This document shows positions 16,142 through 25,935 of a DNA stretch of 64,000 nt, in pieces. The stretch is from the NCBI RefSeq assembly GCF_039613825.1, contig NZ_CP154826.1, positions 2,604,001-2,668,000 of the forward strand, in the 5' to 3' direction. How positions within the stretch are numbered: the first letter of the stretch is position 1; each line of letters begins with the position of its first letter. Below the pieces are notes generated by a model. The model ran no database searches. It was not told the DNA's origin and worked only from the letters and a program-made list of their open reading frames with translations. Origin of the DNA: Diaminobutyricibacter sp. McL0608. GTDB taxonomy: Bacteria; Actinomycetota; Actinomycetes; Actinomycetales; Microbacteriaceae. Position numbers and translations under genes: made by a program.

Positions 16142-18592
16142 ATGCCGGGGGTGCCACGCGAAAGAAATACGGGGTGGGGACGCGCGCTGCGGGTCGCGTT
16201 GGCGGCCGGCACGGCGGTCACCCTCCTCACGCTTGCCGCGGTGTCACCGGCGAGCGGCGCAACAGTCGCGTGGCCTCAGTTCGGCGACGGACCTGCTCAT
16301 TCGGGAGTGAACTCGTCGGAGACCTCGATCGCTCCGACCACGGTCGGCAACATGAAACCGACATTTACAGCGTCGCTGCCCGGCGTGGCCGATGGACCGC
16401 CTGTGTATCAGCCGGGAGTCGTCACCGCCTCCGGCACTCGCGACCTGCTGTTCCTCACGACCAAGACAGGGTGGATCGTCGCTCTCGATGCCTCCACCGG
16501 ATCGACGGTGTGGTCGCGCCAGACCGGCCCGGGCGGCTGCACCATCAACAACGGCGGCACTCCGTGCTACACGACCTCGTCACCGGCCATCGACCCGAGC
16601 GCGAAATACGTCTACTCGTACGGGCTGGACGGCCGCGTGCACAAGTACGCGACCGGCACGGGGGTGGAGGTCGTCGCCGCGCCCTGGCCAGAAGTCACCA
16701 CCACGAAGCCGTTCGACGAGAAGAGCTCCCCCGCACTGACCATCGCGACCGTCGGCGCGACCTCGTACCTGTATGCGGCGAACGGAGGCTATCCGGGCGA
16801 TCGCGGGGACTACCAGGGCCACGTGACCACGATCAACCTCGCGACAGGCACGCAGACCGTGTTCAACACGCTGTGCAGCGATAAGACGATCCATTTCACA
16901 GAGACGGCTGCCACCGACTGCCCGCAGGTCCAGTCCGCCGTCTGGGCACGGCCAAGCGTCGACTACGACGCTGCCACGCAGCTGATCTACTTCACGACAG
17001 GCAACTCCGTCTTCGACGGAGTACACAACTGGGGCGATACCGTTCTCGCCATCCACCCGGATGGAACGGGAGCGGGCGGCGGTCCGGTCGACAGTTACAC
17101 ACCCACCAACCAGACGCAGCTCAACACGTCAGACCTCGACCTCGGAAGCACATCGCCCGAGATCGTGACAGCGCCGCCCGGATCGACGGTGGCGAATCTC
17201 GGCGTCCAGGGGGGCAAGGATGCGATGCTGCGCCTGCTGGATCTGGCGAACCTGAGCGGAAAGGGCGGCCCCGGCCACCTCGGCGGGGAGCTGCAGCTGC
17301 TGGGCGTCCCCCAGGGTGGCATGGTGCTGACCCAGCCGGCCGCGTGGACCGACCCTGCGACGGGGACGTCCTGGGTGTTCGTGGCCAACGGCAGCGGACT
17401 CTCCGCGCTCAAAGTCGTCGCGGGTGCCGGGGGCAAGCCACAGTTGACTGCCGGGTGGACGCACACCGGGAGTGCTTTCGGCGGCACGACGCCGATCGTC
17501 GCGGGCGGAGTCCTTTTCTATCTGACGAACGGGGGCGCGCGCGCACTCGACCCGGCGACCGGGCTCACCCTGTGGACCGACACCTCGGGCACTGTCGGAC
17601 TGCACTGGCAGAGTCCGATAGTCGTCAACGGCCACCTCTACTACGCGGACGGCAGTGGAAAGGTGCGGGCGTTCAGTGTTCCCGTGAAGACATCCTCACG
17701 GCTGTCCGGCCTCGACCGTTACGCGACGGGCGCTGCCGTGTCGGCGGCGACGTTCGCACCGGGAGTGCCGGTCGCCTATGTCGCGACTGGTATGGGCTTC
17801 GCGGATGCGCTCTCAGGATCCGCCGCGGCAGGTGCTGGCCGCGGACCTGTGCTCCTCGTCCCGCCCACGAACATCCCGTCGGCCGTCGCCGCCGAACTGA
17901 CCCGGCTGCATCCGGCCAGAATCGTCGTGCTCGGCGGCACGGGTGCGGTGAGTGCCGCTGTCGAGAACCAGCTCAGCTCGTTCGCAAGCGCGACCAGGGT
18001 AGCCGGGGGCGACCGCTATGCGACCAGCGCTGCGATCTCGTCGACCGCGTTCGCGTCGGGGCCGCACCCTGTGGCGTACATCGCGAGCGGCGAGGACTTC
18101 CCGGATGCGCTCTCCGGCGGTGCGCTCGCTGCGGGCGCGACCGGCGGCGGTCCCCTGCTGCTGGTCACCCGGGACGCCATCCCTGCCGCGATCACCACCG
18201 AACTCAACCGCCTGCGACCTTCGAAGATCGTCGTACTCGGGGGTCCAGGCGCCGTCGGAGCAGCCGTCAGGGCGACGCTGGGGGCACGCGCACCGGTGAC
18301 GACTCTCAGCGGGGCCGACCGTTACGCAACCAGCGCAGCCGTCGCAGACGGGTTCCCTGCAGCGGCATCGTCCGTCTACATCGCCGTCGGAACGTCGTAC
18401 CCGGATGGGCTCGCGGCGGCAGCAGCCGCAGGAAACCGGAATGCGCCCGTGCTACTCGTCACACAGCACTCGATCCCGGCTGTCACCGCCGGCGCGCTGA
18501 CGCGGCTGCAGCCGAACTCGATCATCGTCGTCGGTGGCACCGCCGCGATCGACAACGGCGTTCAGACCGCACTCGGGGCGTACGTGCACTGA
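16142..18592 (+). CDS. secreted PQQ-repeat protein with three cell-wall-binding type 2 repeats
   Basis: 816 aa. A signal peptide (hydrophobic core VALAAGTAVTLLTLAAVS, cleavage near SGA) precedes a beta-propeller-like region (about residues 45-520) with PQQ-type motifs (WIVALDASTGSTVWSRQ, GGARALDPATGLTLW). Three CW_binding_2 modules follow (about 525-816), each with DRYATxAA, a GPVLLV-type strand and VVLGGTGAV. In Clostridioides such triplets hold proteins non-covalently to wall polymers. ATG 16142 has GGGAGG six bases upstream. It is transcribed against the nusA-infB direction and splits nusA from ylxR, so it is a likely later insertion. Ligand unknown. Confidence 0.88.
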   Translation: MPGVPRERNTGWGRALRVALAAGTAVTLLTLAAVSPASGATVAWPQFGDGPAHSGVNSSETSIAPTTVGNMKPTFTASLPGVADGPPVYQPGVVTASGTRDLLFLTTKTGWIVALDASTGSTVWSRQTGPGGCTINNGGTPCYTTSSPAIDPSAKYVYSYGLDGRVHKYATGTGVEVVAAPWPEVTTTKPFDEKSSPALTIATVGATSYLYAANGGYPGDRGDYQGHVTTINLATGTQTVFNTLCSDKTIHFTETAATDCPQVQSAVWARPSVDYDAATQLIYFTTGNSVFDGVHNWGDTVLAIHPDGTGAGGGPVDSYTPTNQTQLNTSDLDLGSTSPEIVTAPPGSTVANLGVQGGKDAMLRLLDLANLSGKGGPGHLGGELQLLGVPQGGMVLTQPAAWTDPATGTSWVFVANGSGLSALKVVAGAGGKPQLTAGWTHTGSAFGGTTPIVAGGVLFYLTNGGARALDPATGLTLWTDTSGTVGLHWQSPIVVNGHLYYADGSGKVRAFSVPVKTSSRLSGLDRYATGAAVSAATFAPGVPVAYVATGMGFADALSGSAAAGAGRGPVLLVPPTNIPSAVAAELTRLHPARIVVLGGTGAVSAAVENQLSSFASATRVAGGDRYATSAAISSTAFASGPHPVAYIASGEDFPDALSGGALAAGATGGGPLLLVTRDAIPAAITTELNRLRPSKIVVLGGPGAVGAAVRATLGARAPVTTLSGADRYATSAAVADGFPAAASSVYIAVGTSYPDGLAAAAAAGNRNAPVLLVTQHSIPAVTAGALTRLQPNSIIVVGGTAAIDNGVQTALGAYVH

Positions 18593-18628
18593 GTCGGGCT
18601 GGATGGTGTGCTTGTGCGCCTTCGGCGG

Positions 18629-18661
18629 CCGAGTCGACGCGGCAGTGCCGCGACGGCTCGG
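18629..18661. terminator. hairpin in repeat unit 1 (convergent terminator candidate)
   Basis: CCGAGTCGACGCGGCA-G-TGCCGCGACGGCTCGG folds into a 16-position stem with one A-A mismatch and one G-T pair. It lies 37 bases after the stop of the wall-binding protein gene. Without a clear T-tract it is a candidate bidirectional transcription stop. Confidence 0.5.
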
Positions 18662-18740
18662 CGCGAAGATCGACATTCAGGAGTTACTCTTCGTCGAGGA
18701 TCGAGTCCGGCTGAATGGCTGTGCTTTTCGCCTTCGGCGA

Positions 18741-18773
18741 CCGAGTCGACGCGGCAGTGCCGCGACGGCTCGG
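18741..18773. terminator. second copy of the convergent hairpin
   Basis: Same 33-base inverted repeat as at 18629, carried by the 112-bp duplication and placed just beyond the nusA stop. Two tandem stems separate the convergent genes. Confidence 0.5.
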
Positions 18774-18843
18774 CGCGAAGATCGACATTCAGGAGTTACT
18801 CTTCGTCGAGGATCGAGTCCGGCTGAATGTCGATCTTCGCGCC
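18772..18843. repeat. 21-bp perfect inverted repeat around the nusA stop
   Basis: GGCGCGAAGATCGACATTCAG (18772-18792) is the exact reverse complement of 18823-18843, which codes for the NusA residues GAKIDIQ. The 30-base loop contains the last nusA codons and its stop. In the neighbouring repeat unit the left arm is whole (18660-18680) but the right arm stops after seven bases. This inverted duplication of coding sequence is unusual at a gene end. Confidence 0.8.
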
Positions 18844-19803
18844 CGTCAGTTTGGCGGCCAGACGGGCGTTCTGGCCCTCCTTGCCGATCGCGAGAGAGAG
18901 CTGGTAGTCGGGAACGAGCGCACGCACAGCCTTGAGCGACTCGTCGATCACGAAGGCACTGGTCACCTTCGCCGGCGACAGGGCACTCGACACGAAGGTC
19001 GCGAGATCGGGCGAGTAGTCGACGATGTCGATCTTCTCGTTGTTCAGCTCCGCCGTCACCGCGCGCACACGTTGCCCGAGCTCGCCGATGCAGGCGCCCT
19101 TCGCGTTGACCCCGGGCTGCGTCGCCCGCACCGCGATCTTCGTACGGTGCCCGGCCTCGCGGGCCAGCGACACGATCTCGACCACGCCGCTCGCGATCTC
19201 GGGAACCTCGAGCGCGAACAGCTTGCGGACAAGCGCCGGGTGCGTGCGCGACACCGTGATCGACGGCCCCTTCAGCCCCTTCGACACGCTGGTGACGTAG
19301 ACGCGGATGCGCGAACCGTGCGTGTACTCCTCACCGGGAACCTGCTCCTCAGGCGGAAGGATCGCTTCGACGCTGCCCAGGTCGACGTGGATCATGCGCG
19401 GGTTCGGACCCTGCTGGATCACGCCCGCGACGATGTCGCCCTCGCGCCCGCGGAACTCGCCGAGTACAGCGTCGTCAGCGATGTCACGCAACCGCTGGTT
19501 GATGACCTGCTTGGCTGCGAACGCCGCGATCCGGCCGAAGTCGCTCGGGCTGTCCTCGGCCTCGCCGATGACGTTTCCCTCGTCGTCCAGCTCCGGAACG
19601 TAGACGGACACGTGACCGGTCTTTCGATCAAGGTGTACGCGCGCTGCAGGCGGCTGGTCCGTGTGTCCGTGACGGTGATCAGGCTGGTTGGTGTGCTTCA
19701 GATACGCAGTCAGGATCGCCTGTTCGATGATCTGCACCAGCTCGTCGAAGGGAATCTCTCGTTCGCGCTCCATGAGACGCAAGACGCTGAGGTCGATGTC
19801 CAT
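18796..19803 (-). CDS. nusA: transcription termination/antitermination factor NusA
   Basis: 335 aa. N-terminal RNA-polymerase-binding domain ([15 protein letters not shown]), S1 domain ([29 protein letters not shown]) and two KH domains ([37 protein letters not shown]). There is no C-terminal acidic repeat region, as in other actinobacteria. A His-rich insert ([16 protein letters not shown]) lies near residue 38. ATG 19803 has AGGAGG six bases upstream. No rimP gene precedes it here, which is the common order elsewhere. Its last codons are duplicated downstream. Confidence 0.96.
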   Translation of the reverse strand: MDIDLSVLRLMEREREIPFDELVQIIEQAILTAYLKHTNQPDHRHGHTDQPPAARVHLDRKTGHVSVYVPELDDEGNVIGEAEDSPSDFGRIAAFAAKQVINQRLRDIADDAVLGEFRGREGDIVAGVIQQGPNPRMIHVDLGSVEAILPPEEQVPGEEYTHGSRIRVYVTSVSKGLKGPSITVSRTHPALVRKLFALEVPEIASGVVEIVSLAREAGHRTKIAVRATQPGVNAKGACIGELGQRVRAVTAELNNEKIDIVDYSPDLATFVSSALSPAKVTSAFVIDESLKAVRALVPDYQLSLAIGKEGQNARLAAKLTGAKIDIQPDSILDEE

Positions 19804-19928
19804 GCCGGCCTCCTCTATTCAGATCTTGCCGCCGCGAACCGCGCGACGGACTCAGCTATCTACGGTACCCGATCGTGGGCCCGCCCGTAACGCTGGACAA
19901 TGCCTCCATCGCGCGTACCGTGTGGATG

Positions 19929-20732
19929 ATGACGGCAGAAGTGAAGGGGACCGCGCGTTCCGCGGAGAACAACCCCGCTGTGAAGATCCTCGCCCGTGTC
20001 GGCAATGTCGCCGTCGGGATCGTGCACATCCTGATCGGCGGCATCGCGATCAGCATCGCCTTCGGAACGGGTGGCGAGGCAGACCAGTCAGGGGCGTTCA
20101 ATCAGCTCATGCAGACGCCCGGAGGTGTGATCATCGTCTGGATCGTCGTCGTCGGGCTTGTGGCGCTCGGTTTCTGGCAGATCCTGCAGACGATCGTGGC
20201 GCCGGGAGCGGATCCGAAACGGCGCTGGGCCACCCGGCTGAAGGAAGCCGCCAAGGGCGTCATCTATTTCGCGCTCGCGTGGGTCGGGATCGTGGTCGCC
20301 CTGGGAGGATCCTCGAATTCGGCGTCGTCCACCTCGTCGGCGAGCGCGAAGATCCTGAGCACGCCGGGCGGTGTCTTCCTGCTGATCCTGATCGGCCTCC
20401 TGATCTTCGGGATCGGCGTGGGGTACGTTGTGCGCGGCGCGACGAAGCGGTTCGCCCGCGACATCCAGACGCCGCCCGGCCCTGCCGGGGATGCGACGAT
20501 CACGCTCGGTGTCGTCGGCTACATCGCCAAAGGCGTCGCGCTGGGCATCGTCGGTGTGCTCTTCGTGGTCGCCGCAGTGACCTTCGACCCGGCCAAGGCG
20601 AACGGTCTGGACGGAGCCCTGCTCACGCTGCGCGGGCTGCCCTTCGGCGTCTTCATCCTGTTCGTGGTCGCCGTCGGGCTGATCGCCTACGGCGTGTACT
20701 ACTGCGTGCGAGCCTTCGTCGTCCGCCTCTGA
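19929..20732 (+). CDS. DUF1206 membrane protein
   Basis: 267 aa with three repeats of a two-helix unit: LARVGNVAVGIVHILIGG, LKEAAKGVIYFALAWVGI and GYIAKGVALGIVGVLFVVAA start the three. This matches DUF1206. Function unknown. TACCGT at 19916-19921 lies seven bases before ATG 19929 and no Shine-Dalgarno is seen, so I prefer 19929 over the in-frame 19875 and 19926. Divergent from nusA and convergent with proS. Confidence 0.85.
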   Translation: MTAEVKGTARSAENNPAVKILARVGNVAVGIVHILIGGIAISIAFGTGGEADQSGAFNQLMQTPGGVIIVWIVVVGLVALGFWQILQTIVAPGADPKRRWATRLKEAAKGVIYFALAWVGIVVALGGSSNSASSTSSASAKILSTPGGVFLLILIGLLIFGIGVGYVVRGATKRFARDIQTPPGPAGDATITLGVVGYIAKGVALGIVGVLFVVAAVTFDPAKANGLDGALLTLRGLPFGVFILFVVAVGLIAYGVYYCVRAFVVRL

Positions 20733-20752
20733 CTACTGCCGGCGAAACGGCC

Positions 20753-22519
20753 TCAGCGGGACAGGATCCCGGCGACTTCGGCGACCGGCACCTGTGTGCG
20801 CTCGCCCGTGCGGCGATCCCAGACCTCGACGACGCCCTCGGCCGCGCTGCGGCCGACGATGACGATCTTCGGCACCCCGATGAGTTCGGCGTCACCGAAC
20901 TTCACGCCGGGTGAGACTTTCGGGCGGTCGTCGAACAGCACGTCGAGGCCCGCATCCTCGAGGGAGGCGGTGAGCGCTTCGGCGACCTCGAACACGACCG
21001 GCTCGCGTCCCGCCGCAACGACGTGCACGTCGAACGGCGCGACCGACTCGGGCCAGATCAGCCCCTTGTCGTCATTGTTGAGCTCGGCGAGGATCGCGAG
21101 GATGCGCGTCACGCCGATGCCGTAGGACCCCATCGTCACCGTGACGAGCTTGCCGTTCTCGTCGAGCACCTTGAGCCCGAGGGCATCGGCGTACTTGCGG
21201 CCGAGCTGGAAGACATGGCCGATCTCCATGCCGCGGGCGAGTTCGACCGGACCCGAACCGTCGGGCGCCGGGTCTCCGGGGTGCACTTCGGCGACCTCGA
21301 CTGTCCCGTCACTTGAGAAGTCGCGTCCGGCGACCAGGCCGAAGACGTGGTGCCCTTCTTCGTTCGCGCCCGTGATCCAGCCGGAACCGTCGACGACACG
21401 GGGGTCGACGAGGTAGCGGATGCCCGTGCTGGCGTCTTCGCCGAGCACCGGGCCGAGCGCGGACCACGGACCGATGTACCCCTTCACGAGTCCGGGGTTC
21501 GCCAGGAAGTCCTCCGGGGTCGCCTGCTCCACCTCGGTGGGCGCGAACGCGACCTCTGCGCGCTTGAGGTCGACGTCGCGGTCTCCGGGCAACCCGACGA
21601 CAACGAGCTCGCGACGCCCGTCGAGGTGAACGAGGGCGAGCACGACGTTCTTGAGCGTGTCCGCAGCGGACCACGCTCGCCCGTCAGGGCGCGGGTGCTT
21701 CTCGTTCGCCAGATCGACCAGGGTCTGGATCGTGGGAGTATCCGGCGTGTGGAGCACCTCGGCAGGCGTCAGTTTCTCGTAGGTGCGCGTGGGAGGCGCC
21801 ACCGTGGTGAACGCCTCGACGTTGGCCGCGTAGCCCCCGGCGGAGCGAACGAAGGTGTCCTCGCCGACGGCGGTCGGGTGCAGGAACTCCTCGCTGCGGG
21901 AACCGCCCATCGCACCGGCGTCGGCCTGCACGATCACATACTCGAGGCCGAGCCGCGAGAAGATGCGCTCATACGCGTCGCGCTGCGCCATGTAGCTCGT
22001 GTCGAGTCCCTCATCTGTGTAGTCGAACGAGTACGCGTCTTTCATCGTGAATTCGCGTCCGCGCAGGAGGCCAGCGCGCGGACGCGCCTCGTCGCGGTAC
22101 TTGTCCTGGATCTGGTAGATCGACAGCGGCAGGTCTTTGTAGCTGGAGTACAGGTCTTTCACCAGCAGGGTGAAGACCTCTTCGTGCGTCGGAGCGAGGA
22201 GATAGTCGCCGCCCTTGCGGTCCTTGAGCCGGAAGATGCCGTCGCCGTATTCCTCCCAGCGTCCCGTGGCCTCATACGGGTCGCGCGGAAGCAGCGCGGG
22301 AAAATGCACCTCGTGGGCCCCGGCCGCCTCCATCTCCTCACGGATGATCGTCTCGATCTTGCCCTTGACGCGCAGACCGAGCGGAAGCCACGCGAAGATG
22401 CCCGGCGCCTGGCGGCGGATGTAGCCGGCACGGACGAGCAGCCGGTGACTGGTCACTTCTGCGTCGGAGGGGTCTTCACGAAGGGTGCGGAGGAAGTAGT
22501 TCGACAGACGTGTGGGCAC
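20753..22519 (-). CDS. proS: prolyl-tRNA synthetase (bacterial type)
   Basis: 588 aa class II synthetase. Motif 1 region [22 protein letters not shown], motif 2 [24 protein letters not shown], motif 3 [16 protein letters not shown]. An insertion (YbaK-like editing) domain occupies about residues 225-400, and the C-terminus is the anticodon-binding domain. GTG 22519 is the only in-frame start near the conserved N-terminus. Part of the ispG/rseP/dxr neighbourhood. Confidence 0.97.
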   Translation of the reverse strand: MPTRLSNYFLRTLREDPSDAEVTSHRLLVRAGYIRRQAPGIFAWLPLGLRVKGKIETIIREEMEAAGAHEVHFPALLPRDPYEATGRWEEYGDGIFRLKDRKGGDYLLAPTHEEVFTLLVKDLYSSYKDLPLSIYQIQDKYRDEARPRAGLLRGREFTMKDAYSFDYTDEGLDTSYMAQRDAYERIFSRLGLEYVIVQADAGAMGGSRSEEFLHPTAVGEDTFVRSAGGYAANVEAFTTVAPPTRTYEKLTPAEVLHTPDTPTIQTLVDLANEKHPRPDGRAWSAADTLKNVVLALVHLDGRRELVVVGLPGDRDVDLKRAEVAFAPTEVEQATPEDFLANPGLVKGYIGPWSALGPVLGEDASTGIRYLVDPRVVDGSGWITGANEEGHHVFGLVAGRDFSSDGTVEVAEVHPGDPAPDGSGPVELARGMEIGHVFQLGRKYADALGLKVLDENGKLVTVTMGSYGIGVTRILAILAELNNDDKGLIWPESVAPFDVHVVAAGREPVVFEVAEALTASLEDAGLDVLFDDRPKVSPGVKFGDAELIGVPKIVIVGRSAAEGVVEVWDRRTGERTQVPVAEVAGILSR

Positions 22520-22580
22520 CGTTCCATGTTAGAGGGCGGCGACCGGGACGTTGCGCGGCCTGTGATTGGTGGCCCGCGGA

Positions 22581-23267
22581 TCACGCTGCAGGACGCTGGA
22601 GCGCCTTCGAGACGGCCGCTGCGATCACCTGCTGGCCGGCGGGCGTCGGATGCACGTCGTCGGACTGCATCAACGCCGGCTTGCCGAACAGGGGCTGGCC
22701 GATGTCCAGCGCACGGCCGCCGACGGCGGAGACGGCGCGCACGACGTCGAGGTCGATGTCGTCCAGCTGGGGCGGGACGTTCTTGTCGTTCCAGACGGGG
22801 CTCACCGCGAGGATCTCCGCCCGCGGCAGCGCTGCGTGGAGAGCGCGGATCGTCGCAGCCGTCTCACCTGCGATCATCGTGTCGTCGCTTCCCAGATCGT
22901 TGCTGCTCCCCGACACGAACACGATCGACGGATTCAGGCGGGCCGCGACCGCCACCTGGTCGGCGAACGTGTCCCCGTTGTCGCCCGGCGTCACGAAACC
23001 GGAGCCGTCGCTTGCGAGGTTGGTGAGCCGCCAGCCGTACTCCTGCGCAAGGAGGGCCGGCCAGGCCTGACCGGGGTGGAGGCCATGGCCTTCCATGATC
23101 GAATCGCCGATGGCGACCACGGTCGGTCCCGTCGCGCTGGCTTCCGTGGTGTGCGCGACGATCGTCGGCCGCCCCGTGGCGGACGCGACGCCGACAGCGA
23201 GCGACACGGCGACGAGCAGCACGCCGGCAGCCAGAACTGCCGGAATCCTCTCCCGCCGCACACGCAT
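22581..23267 (-). CDS. secreted or anchored SGNH/GDSL hydrolase
   Basis: 228 aa. An N-terminal hydrophobic segment (VLAAGVLLVAVSLAVGVASA) acts as signal or anchor. Block I IGDSIMEG has the nucleophile Ser56, block III is SGSSNDLG, and block V DDVHPTPAG supplies the Asp and His. It probably is an extracytoplasmic esterase or deacetylase; substrate unknown. It lies between ispG and proS in the same direction. Confidence 0.87.
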   Translation of the reverse strand: MRVRRERIPAVLAAGVLLVAVSLAVGVASATGRPTIVAHTTEASATGPTVVAIGDSIMEGHGLHPGQAWPALLAQEYGWRLTNLASDGSGFVTPGDNGDTFADQVAVAARLNPSIVFVSGSSNDLGSDDTMIAGETAATIRALHAALPRAEILAVSPVWNDKNVPPQLDDIDLDVVRAVSAVGGRALDIGQPLFGKPALMQSDDVHPTPAGQQVIAAAVSKALQRPAA

Positions 23268-23338
23268 GGCGACAGGATAAGCACCCGCTCCGCAGAACGG
23301 CTATGCGATACCTATGCGCTTGCCCGGGCTGGAGATGC

Positions 23339-24487
23339 TCAGCTGACCGTGACGACAGGCTCGCCGCTGGTCACGTCGGGCATTTCGGCCGCGAGCCGGT
23401 TGGCCTCCGCGATGAGAGTCGCGACGATCTCGGACTCCGGCACGGTCTTGATGACCTCGCCTTTCACGAAGATCTGCCCCTTGCCGTTACCCGACGCGAC
23501 TCCGAGGTCGGCCTCGCGTGCTTCACCGGGGCCGTTGACGACGCATCCCATGACCGCGACGCGAAGCGGAACACTCATCCCTTCGAGCCCGCTGGTGACG
23601 TCGTTCGCGAGCTTGTAGACGTCGACCTGAGCCCGGCCGCAGCTGGGGCAGGAGACGATCTCGAGCTTGCGTTCGCGGAGGTTGAGCGACTGCAGGATCT
23701 GCAGACCGACCTTGACCTCCTCGGCCGGCGGCGCGGAGAGCGAGACCCGGATGGTATCGCCGATCCCCTCGGAGAGCAGGATCCCGAAGGCGGTCGCCGA
23801 CTTGATCGTGCCCTGGAAACTCGGGCCCGCCTCGGTGACGCCGAGGTGGAGCGGCCAGTCGCCGCGCTCGGCCAGAAGACGATAGGCCTTGACCATCACG
23901 ATCGGGTCGTTGTGCTTGACCGAGATCTTGAAGTCGTGGAAGTCGTGCTCCTCGAACAGGCCCGCCTCCCAGACGGCCGACTCGACGAGGGCCTCCGGGG
24001 TCGCCTTGCCGTATTTCTCCAGAAGCCGCGGGTCGAGAGAGCCGGCGTTCACACCGATGCGGATGGAGACCCCGGCCTCCTTGGCGCGGCGGGCGATCTC
24101 ACCTACCTGGTCGTCGAACTTGCGGATGTTGCCAGGGTTCACACGCACTCCGGCACACCCGGCATCGATAGCGGCGTAGACGTAGTTCGGCTGGAAGTGG
24201 ATGTCGGCGATCACCGGGATCTGGCTCTTCTTCGCGATGATCGGAAGGGCTTCGGCATCGTCGCGGCTCGGAACGGCCACACGCACGATGTCGCAACCTG
24301 ACGCGGTGAGCTCCGCGATCTGCTGGAGCGTCGCGTTGATGTTCGGTGTCGGCGTCGTCGTCATGGACTGGACGCTGATCTGCGCGTCGCCGCCGACGAG
24401 GACTTTGCCGACTCTGATCTGCCTGGACTTCCGTCGCGGAGCCAGGACTTCGGGAACCTTGGGCATTCCCAGATTGATTGCAGCCAC
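23339..24487 (-). CDS. ispG: 4-hydroxy-3-methylbut-2-enyl diphosphate synthase
   Basis: 382 aa. Seventh-enzyme family of the MEP isoprenoid pathway, forming HMBPP. N-terminal TIM barrel ([35 protein letters not shown]) and C-terminal 4Fe-4S domain with SCPSCGR and [13 protein letters not shown] cysteines. GTG 24487 is used; ATG at residue 8 is an alternative. It co-occurs with dxr of the same pathway. Confidence 0.96.
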   Translation of the reverse strand: MAAINLGMPKVPEVLAPRRKSRQIRVGKVLVGGDAQISVQSMTTTPTPNINATLQQIAELTASGCDIVRVAVPSRDDAEALPIIAKKSQIPVIADIHFQPNYVYAAIDAGCAGVRVNPGNIRKFDDQVGEIARRAKEAGVSIRIGVNAGSLDPRLLEKYGKATPEALVESAVWEAGLFEEHDFHDFKISVKHNDPIVMVKAYRLLAERGDWPLHLGVTEAGPSFQGTIKSATAFGILLSEGIGDTIRVSLSAPPAEEVKVGLQILQSLNLRERKLEIVSCPSCGRAQVDVYKLANDVTSGLEGMSVPLRVAVMGCVVNGPGEAREADLGVASGNGKGQIFVKGEVIKTVPESEIVATLIAEANRLAAEMPDVTSGEPVVTVS

Positions 24488-24539
24488 GGTTCTAGCTTAG
24501 GCGTCCAGCCACACGGAGGGGTGGGCGCGGGGGCTACTC

Positions 24540-25871
24540 TCAGCCGAAGAGGTTGACCGGCTTGACGATGTCCGCGTAGATGAGCAGCAGGCTCATGCCG
24601 CCGAGCACGACCACCACCGCCATGGTCAATGGCATCAGTTTCGCCATGTCGACGGGCCCCGGGTCGCGCTTCTTGAACAGTTTCGCCCAGCTGCGGCGGA
24701 TGCCCTCCCACAGCGCCCCGGCGATGTGACCGCCGTCGAGCGGGAGCAGCGGGATCAGGTTGAACACGAACAGCGCGATGTTCAGCGAAGCGAGCAGCCC
24801 GATCATCGTGTACACCTTGTCGACGACCGGAACGTTGTTGAGCGCGGTGAGCTCGCCCGCCGCGCGACCGACGCCGACCACGCTGATCGGGCCATTCGGG
24901 TCGCGCTCACCCGGCCCGAAGGCCGCGTTCCAGACGCCGACCATGCGCTGCGGCAGGTCGACGATCATTCCGCCGACGGCGCCGATCTGCGTGCCGACGG
25001 CCGGAAGGACAGCGGTGGGCGGCTGCGGTACGAGTTCACGAAGCGGACCGATCCCGATGAACCCGGCCTGCACGGTCTCGGACGTGCCGCTCGCATCCTT
25101 CTGCACCGCGCCCTGCGCGTTCGTCACGTACTTCGTCGTCATGGCGGGCGTCACCGTGAAGGTGTGCCGGGTTCCGTCGCGCTCGACGACGACGGTCAAG
25201 GCCTGGTCGGCCGACTTCTGGATGATGGCGGTCGACTGGTCCCAGCTGGTGATCGCGGTGCCGTCGATGCTGACGATGCGGTCGCCCGGTCGAATACCGG
25301 CGTCATAGGCGGGCGCGGCCGGGTCGGACGCGCTGCACGTCTGGTTCGTGGCGGTCGGGGAGATGAGACAGGTGCTCACCGTGGCGACCGTGGTGCTGTT
25401 CTGCGCCGTGCCGAACCCGCACAGCAGAATGGCGAACAGCGCGATGCCGATGAGCAGGTTCATCACCGGGCCGCCGAGCATGATGACGATGCGCTTGGCG
25501 ACCGGGAGGCGGTAGAAGGCCCGGCTGTCCTCGCCGGTCTTGATGGTCTGTGCGCTCTGCTCACGCGCATCCTGCACCATGTTCTGCATGAACCCTGTGG
25601 TCGCGTCGCGTGCGCCCTCACCGTTCTTGCCGGGAGGGAACATGCCGATCATCGAGATGTAGCCGCCGAGCGGGATGGCTTTGACCCCGTACTGGGTCTC
25701 GCCCTTGCGGAACGAGAAGAGCGTCTTGCCGAACCCGATCATGTACTGGGTGACCTTGACGCCGAAGAGCTTCGCGGGAACCAGGTGCCCGATCTCGTGC
25801 AGGCCGATCGACAGGGCGAGGCCGACCACCATGATGGCGACGCCGAGGATGAAGAGAAGCACGGATTCCAC
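24540..25871 (-). CDS. rseP: RIP metalloprotease (site-2 protease, M50)
   Basis: 443 aa. Zinc motif HEIGH (HExxH) in the first helix, a PDZ domain in the middle (PAYDAGIRPGDRIVSIDGTA) and the second metal motif LIPLLPLDGGHIAG in the third helix. It cleaves transmembrane anti-sigma factors or signal-peptide remnants within the membrane. Sits between dxr and ispG, the usual actinobacterial position. Confidence 0.94.
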   Translation of the reverse strand: MESVLLFILGVAIMVVGLALSIGLHEIGHLVPAKLFGVKVTQYMIGFGKTLFSFRKGETQYGVKAIPLGGYISMIGMFPPGKNGEGARDATTGFMQNMVQDAREQSAQTIKTGEDSRAFYRLPVAKRIVIMLGGPVMNLLIGIALFAILLCGFGTAQNSTTVATVSTCLISPTATNQTCSASDPAAPAYDAGIRPGDRIVSIDGTAITSWDQSTAIIQKSADQALTVVVERDGTRHTFTVTPAMTTKYVTNAQGAVQKDASGTSETVQAGFIGIGPLRELVPQPPTAVLPAVGTQIGAVGGMIVDLPQRMVGVWNAAFGPGERDPNGPISVVGVGRAAGELTALNNVPVVDKVYTMIGLLASLNIALFVFNLIPLLPLDGGHIAGALWEGIRRSWAKLFKKRDPGPVDMAKLMPLTMAVVVVLGGMSLLLIYADIVKPVNLFG

Positions 25872-25935
25872 GCCGCAACACTACCGCCGGGCAGCTTGGA
25901 AGCAGCCGGAAGTTCGCTATGGACCGCCGGGCCGT

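Larger units (their letters stand above)
18591..18829. repeat. 112-bp tandem duplication carrying the nusA 3' end
   Basis: Units 18591-18702 and 18703-18814 are offset exactly 112 bases and nearly identical, followed by a 15-base start of a third unit. The GAGTTACTCTTCGTCGAG block, which includes the complement of the nusA stop and its last codons, occurs at 18681 and again at 18793, where it is the real nusA end. The first unit is more diverged at its left end. The array fills the space between the convergent wall-protein gene and nusA. Confidence 0.9.

Noticed and set aside
21347-23026. 559-codon rightward open frame opposite proS
   Set aside because: Antisense shadow of a fully conserved prolyl-tRNA synthetase and SGNH hydrolase.
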